64,000 bases of DNA, from positions 91,276 to 155,275 of the forward strand of contig UBUL01000008.1 in assembly GCA_900468625.1 (NCBI GenBank), read 5' to 3'. A program made the translations under genes and the position numbers. This DNA comes from Hyphomicrobiales bacterium (GTDB lineage: Bacteria > Pseudomonadota > Alphaproteobacteria > Rhizobiales > Rhizobiaceae). The notes below the pieces were generated by a model that was given only the letters and a program-made list of their open reading frames with translations, was not told the origin of the DNA and ran no database searches. Positions within the stretch are counted from its first letter, which is position 1. Each line of letters begins with the position of its first letter. This document shows, piece after piece, positions 60,701 through 64,000 of this stretch.

Positions 60701-62035
60701 ATGTCTGTCGACGCAGCTATGCCCATTATCGAACTCAGGAATATCTGCATGGATTTTGCCAAGCCTTCCGGTGAGGCGCTGCGCGTGCTGAACGATATCA
60801 GCATCTCGCTTCACGAAGGGGAAATCCTTGGTTTGCTCGGCCGTTCCGGGTCGGGAAAGTCAACATTGCTGCGTATAGCCGGCGGGCTGATCCAGCCGAA
60901 TTCTGGGGAGGTTCTTTATCGAGGCCATGCTTTATCCGGCCCCGCCGAGGGTATTGCGGTCGTGTTTCAGAGCTTTGCGCTCTACCCATGGCTGACCGTT
61001 CTCGACAATGTCGAATTGGGTCTCGATGCGGCTGGTCTCACGGATGACGAGGCACGCCGCCGGGCGTTGTCCGCCATCGATCAAATCGGCCTCAACGGCT
61101 TCCAATCGGCTTTCCCGCGCGAGCTCTCAGGTGGAATGCGTCAAAGGGTCGGCTTTGCCCGCGCGATGGTCAGCAATCCGCTGCTGCTGCTGATGGACGA
61201 GCCTTTCTCGGCTCTGGATGTTCTCACTGCGGAGACCTTGAGAACGGATTTCCTCGATTTGTGGGTCGGTCACCAGCTATGCACGAAGGCAGTGCTGATG
61301 GTCACGCATAATATCGAAGAAGCAGTCCTGATGTGCGACCGCATCCTGGTTCTCGGTGCGCATCCTGCCCACATTGTTGCGGAAGTTCCGGTTCCGCTGG
61401 AGCAGCCGCGCAATCGAATGGATGCGGCGTTTCGCACGATCGTGGATGAGATATATTCGATCCTCACGGCAAGGCTGGCCCAATCGATCACCGCCCAGGG
61501 GCAGGTCCACGGCGGATTGGCTCAGATCCTGCCTGATATTGCTATCAGCCGCCTTGTCGGCTTCATCGAGGCGCTGCATTCTTCTTACGAAAACCATGCG
61601 GAACTGGCAAAGATCGCGGGATTTCTGAGGCTGGAGATGAAAAGCCTGTTCGCCATTGCTGCTGCCCTGCATATCCTCGAGTTTGCCGAATTGGAGGATG
61701 GCGCCATAAGGCTTACTGAGTCCGGTCGGGTATTCGCGGAAAGTGACGCCGAGCAGCGCAAGCGTCTTTTCAAGGAACATCTGCTGCGGTTTGTGCCGCT
61801 GGTCGCGCATATCCATCAGATCCTCGATGAGCGTGACGAACATCGTGCTCCGCGCAAACGCTTCGAGCTCGAGTTGCAGGATCATCTGAAGCCGAGCGAC
61901 GCGGAGGAAACCATGCGGGCGGCAATCGGTTGGGGCCGATATGCGGAGCTTTTCGCCTACGATGATCGCACTCGGACGTTCGGGCTCGGCATGAACTCCG
62001 CCATCGCTACGGCACAAGCACGGCGGCTCCCTTGA
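60701..62035 (+). CDS. NitT/TauT-like ABC importer ATPase with C-terminal extension
   Basis: A 444-residue protein. The N-terminal 245 residues are an ABC ATPase: GRSGSGKSTLLRIAGGL (Walker A), LSGGMRQRVGFARAM (signature) and LLLMDEPFSALDV (Walker B). The C-terminal about 190 residues (LSRLVGF-like, AELAKIAGFLRLEMKSLFAIAAALHILEFAEL) match the AAA-associated C-terminal domain seen in nitrate/sulfonate-type ATPases. The start at 60701 has GAGAGG about 4-9 bases upstream. Its last 29 bases overlap the convergent ADH gene. Confidence 0.92.
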   Translation: MSVDAAMPIIELRNICMDFAKPSGEALRVLNDISISLHEGEILGLLGRSGSGKSTLLRIAGGLIQPNSGEVLYRGHALSGPAEGIAVVFQSFALYPWLTVLDNVELGLDAAGLTDDEARRRALSAIDQIGLNGFQSAFPRELSGGMRQRVGFARAMVSNPLLLLMDEPFSALDVLTAETLRTDFLDLWVGHQLCTKAVLMVTHNIEEAVLMCDRILVLGAHPAHIVAEVPVPLEQPRNRMDAAFRTIVDEIYSILTARLAQSITAQGQVHGGLAQILPDIAISRLVGFIEALHSSYENHAELAKIAGFLRLEMKSLFAIAAALHILEFAELEDGAIRLTESGRVFAESDAEQRKRLFKEHLLRFVPLVAHIHQILDERDEHRAPRKRFELELQDHLKPSDAEETMRAAIGWGRYAELFAYDDRTRTFGLGMNSAIATAQARRLP

Positions 62036-62993
62036 TCGTTCCGTCGCGTAATTGTTTCAGCGCCTCGTTCGCATCGCTCAGCGGGAAGGGCGAGGTTGTG
62101 GTACGCACGGGGATCTTGGCGGCGATGGCGAGAAATTCGTCGCCGTCACTTCTGGTCAGATTGGCGACGGACCGCACGACGCGTTCCTCCCAGAGGATAT
62201 TGTAGGGAAAACTCGGAATATCCGTCATGTGAATTCCGGCACAAACAACCGTGCCGCCTTTGGCAGTGGCGCGAAGCGCTGCTGGGACGAGCTCGCCCGC
62301 AGGCGCGAAGATCAGCGCGGCGTCAAGCGGCTCAGGTGGCAACGCGTCGGAACCGGAGGCCCAGACGGCGCCAAGTTCACGCGCGAAGGCCTGCCCTGCA
62401 GTATCGGCCGGCTTTGTAAAGGCATAGACCCTCTGTCCCCGATAGCGCGCAACCTGAATGGCAATATGCGCCGCGGCTCCGAAGCCATACAGACCGAGCC
62501 TGGGCGCATCGCCCGCCAGCCTCAGCGCACGATAGCCGATCAATCCGGCACAAAGCAGCGGTGCTGCCTCGACGTCGGTAAATCCTGCCGGAATAGGAAA
62601 GCAGAAGCGCTCGTCGGCGACGGTGTATTCCGCATATCCACCGTCAATCTGATAGCCTGTAAAGCGTGCGCCCGCGCAGAGATTTTCGCGTCCGCTTTTG
62701 CAATAGGCGCATTTCCCGCATGTCCAGCCAAGCCAGGGTACGCCAACGCGGTCGCCAAGGCGGATATTGGCAACTTTTTCTCCCAGGACGGTTACGATAC
62801 CGACGATTTCATGTCCCGGCACGAGTGGAAGTTTTGGTTGCATAAGCTCGCCGTCGACGACATGAAGGTCGGTACGACAGACGCCGCATGCGCAGATCCG
62901 GATCTGGACTTGACGTTTGCCGGGCTGCGGCAAGGCTTTGTTCTCATCCAATCTGAGCGGCTTGCGGGCACTTTCCAAGATCATGGCGCGCAT
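62007..62993 (-). CDS. Zinc-dependent alcohol dehydrogenase (AdhA-like subfamily)
   Basis: A 328-residue medium-chain dehydrogenase. Catalytic zinc ligands in CGVCRTDLHVVDG and PGHEIVG; structural cysteines in CGKCAYCKSGRENLC. The nucleotide loop is GLYGFGAAAHIAIQVARYRG, a variant of GxGxxG. It differs from AdhP at 44492 (RTDLHVVDGEL). The start at 62993 matches the family N-terminus (MRAMILESA) and has GGAAG 8 bases upstream; an in-frame ATG at 63059 would add 22 residues and sits closer to the operator. Its end overlaps the convergent ABC ATPase by 29 bases. Confidence 0.9.
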   Translation of the reverse strand: MRAMILESARKPLRLDENKALPQPGKRQVQIRICACGVCRTDLHVVDGELMQPKLPLVPGHEIVGIVTVLGEKVANIRLGDRVGVPWLGWTCGKCAYCKSGRENLCAGARFTGYQIDGGYAEYTVADERFCFPIPAGFTDVEAAPLLCAGLIGYRALRLAGDAPRLGLYGFGAAAHIAIQVARYRGQRVYAFTKPADTAGQAFARELGAVWASGSDALPPEPLDAALIFAPAGELVPAALRATAKGGTVVCAGIHMTDIPSFPYNILWEERVVRSVANLTRSDGDEFLAIAAKIPVRTTTSPFPLSDANEALKQLRDGTIKGAAVLVP

Positions 62994-63101
62994 GGTTCGG
63001 CTTCCCGGATGTTTCGCCTGCAGGAGTGTCGCACAGTTCGGCGTATGAATTCCAGTCATGTCTCAATAGAACCACGTCTCGGATCGGAGATGTATCCGAA
63101 C

Positions 63102-63115
63102 TTGACGCGCATCAA
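63102..63115. promoter_or_regulatory. FNR/FixK-type operator
   Basis: TTGACGCGCATCAA (TTGAC-N4-ATCAA). Its centre is 115 bases before the ADH start at 62993 (49 before the ATG at 63059) and 236 before hsp20 on the other strand. Confidence 0.65.
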
Positions 63116-63344
63116 TGTCAGAACGTGCCGAAAGGTATTTGCTGGAGTTCCTGCTGACTATGTCGGATTGGGTAACGCGATGCGGCGGAAATTTTCCAAA
63201 CGCCGACGGCGAATCCATGAACTCGCATTGGCGTTGATATTCGGCAGGATCCGTTGCTCTCCGGCCCAGCGCTTCAGGAAATCCGGAAGCTGAGGACCAT
63301 GGCGGCGGACATGTAGAAATCTGTTCAATTTCAGGAGATTAGTC

Positions 63345-63869
63345 ATGGCCGAAGCCGCTACCAAACTACCTGTCCAGAAATCTGTCGGGGCTGCCAGAAC
63401 TGAACCGCAGACTCGCCTTCAAAGTCTACGCAAAGAGATTGACGCCCTGTTCGACGATTTTCATCCGTTCGATTGGCGCTTGCCGTCGAAGATGTTCGGT
63501 TTCGAAATTCCGCGGATATCCTACGCAGAGTGGCAGATCGCTCCAGCGATCGACCTCCTCGAGAAGGATGGTGCCTATGAAATATCGGCCGAGCTTCCTG
63601 GCCTTGACGAGAAAAACGTCGAGGTAAGCCTCACCAATCACACCTTGACGATCAAGGGTGAGAAGAGTGAGGAAAAGAAAGAGGACCAGAAGGATTATTA
63701 TCTTTCGGAGCGCCGCTATGGTTCCTTCCAGCGAAGCTTTCAGCTTCCCGAGGGCGTCGACGTAGACAAGATCGATGCACATTTCGCCAAGGGTGTGCTG
63801 ACGGTGATGCTGCCCAAGACCGCCGAAGCAAAGAAGGCGGAAAAGAAGATCGAAGTGAAGACAGCCTGA
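63345..63869 (+). CDS. Small heat shock protein, Hsp20/alpha-crystallin family
   Basis: A 174-residue protein with a variable N-terminus and an alpha-crystallin domain from about 68: PAIDLLEKDGAYEISAELPGLDEKNVEVSLTNHTLTIKGEK, YGSFQRSFQLPEGVDVDKIDAHFAKGVLTVMLPK (GxLxVxLPK end). It binds unfolding proteins without ATP and hands them to GroEL/DnaK-type refolders. hspX of M. tuberculosis, in the same fold, is a DosR target. AGGAG lies 7 bases before the ATG. The region 63116-63344 before it holds no gene. Confidence 0.94.
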   Translation: MAEAATKLPVQKSVGAARTEPQTRLQSLRKEIDALFDDFHPFDWRLPSKMFGFEIPRISYAEWQIAPAIDLLEKDGAYEISAELPGLDEKNVEVSLTNHTLTIKGEKSEEKKEDQKDYYLSERRYGSFQRSFQLPEGVDVDKIDAHFAKGVLTVMLPKTAEAKKAEKKIEVKTA

Positions 63870-63881
63870 TATCCGCCGTTT

Positions 63882-63919
63882 GCCGTCGCTGCATCGTTTC
63901 CATTCGACGCAGCGACGGC
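63882..63919. terminator. Hairpin after hsp20
   Basis: Perfect 11-base arms GCCGTCGCTGC (63882-63892) and GCAGCGACGGC (63909-63919) around a 16-base loop, 12 bases after the hsp20 stop. No T-run follows, so a Rho-independent role is not certain. Confidence 0.45.
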
Positions 63920-64000
63920 AAGGAGAAACAGATAAGTCTCGTGCGATGCGGCGATCTTTCGATTCATGACTGCCGCTCCACCCTGCGCGAACGCTATCTG

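Noticed and set aside
1..64000. Insertion sequences, prophage, CRISPR arrays, tRNA or rRNA genes
   Set aside because: No transposase, integrase, regularly spaced repeats or recognisable RNA-gene sequence was seen. Horizontal origin of the island is possible but no border was found.

Overview
The window looks like a replicon segment from an alphaproteobacterium of the Rhizobiaceae (Rhizobium/Agrobacterium/Ensifer group). The reasons are a GC-rich sequence, a FixK-type Crp/Fnr regulator with many matching operators, rhizobial small palindromic intergenic repeats (28692, 32803, 41437), a rhizobial-style phasin and a host-attachment-family protein. No rRNA, tRNA, CRISPR array, insertion sequence or replication origin was recognised.

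Left part (1-7.5 kb): surface polysaccharide and envelope genes. These are a truncated family 2 glycosyltransferase, an O-antigen ligase/polymerase-like membrane protein, a cytochrome b561 plus cytochrome c'/c556 pair, an OmpR-type two-component system and a family 25 glycosyltransferase. No FNR/FixK-type operator was found here, so this block is probably outside the regulon described next.

Main part (7.7-64 kb): a dense survival and low-oxygen island. It holds six universal stress protein (USP) genes plus a USP remnant, five SPW-repeat membrane proteins, two triple-BON proteins, three CBS-CBS-BON proteins, HtrA, a second-type FtsH, a solo GroEL, Hsp20, a phasin, a NUDIX hydrolase, a Pat-like acyl-CoA synthetase/GNAT fusion, two zinc alcohol dehydrogenases and an FMN-binding PNPOx-like protein. 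It also has a phosphoribosyltransferase/hydrolase/erythromycin-esterase triple fusion, an aminoglycoside-phosphotransferase/AAA fusion, an RNase-like beta-CASP metallo-beta-lactamase, an NRAMP-family transporter, two efflux systems (MacAB-like and HlyD/ABC-2), an ABC importer, and several small unknown proteins.

The unifying feature is regulatory. About twenty TTGA(T/C/G)-N4-(A/G/C)TCAA palindromes lie in intergenic gaps, most with centres about 50-115 bp before a start codon. A second recurring form, TTGAT-N4-CGCAA, occurs six times. The island encodes a Crp/Fnr protein (46277-47014) whose recognition helix has the ETVSR signature expected to read TTGAT half-sites, but it lacks an N-terminal cysteine cluster. 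The simplest reading is a FixK-controlled hypoxia/stationary-survival regulon: proteostasis (FtsH, HtrA, GroEL, Hsp20), stress sensing (USP, CBS), envelope maintenance (BON, SPW), redox/fermentation (ADHs, quinone reductase) and efflux.

The gene content strongly recalls the mycobacterial DosR dormancy regulon (Rv2030c-, Rv2004c-, hspX-, hrp1- and Rv0080-like functions). That parallel is inference from recalled family knowledge, not from a search.
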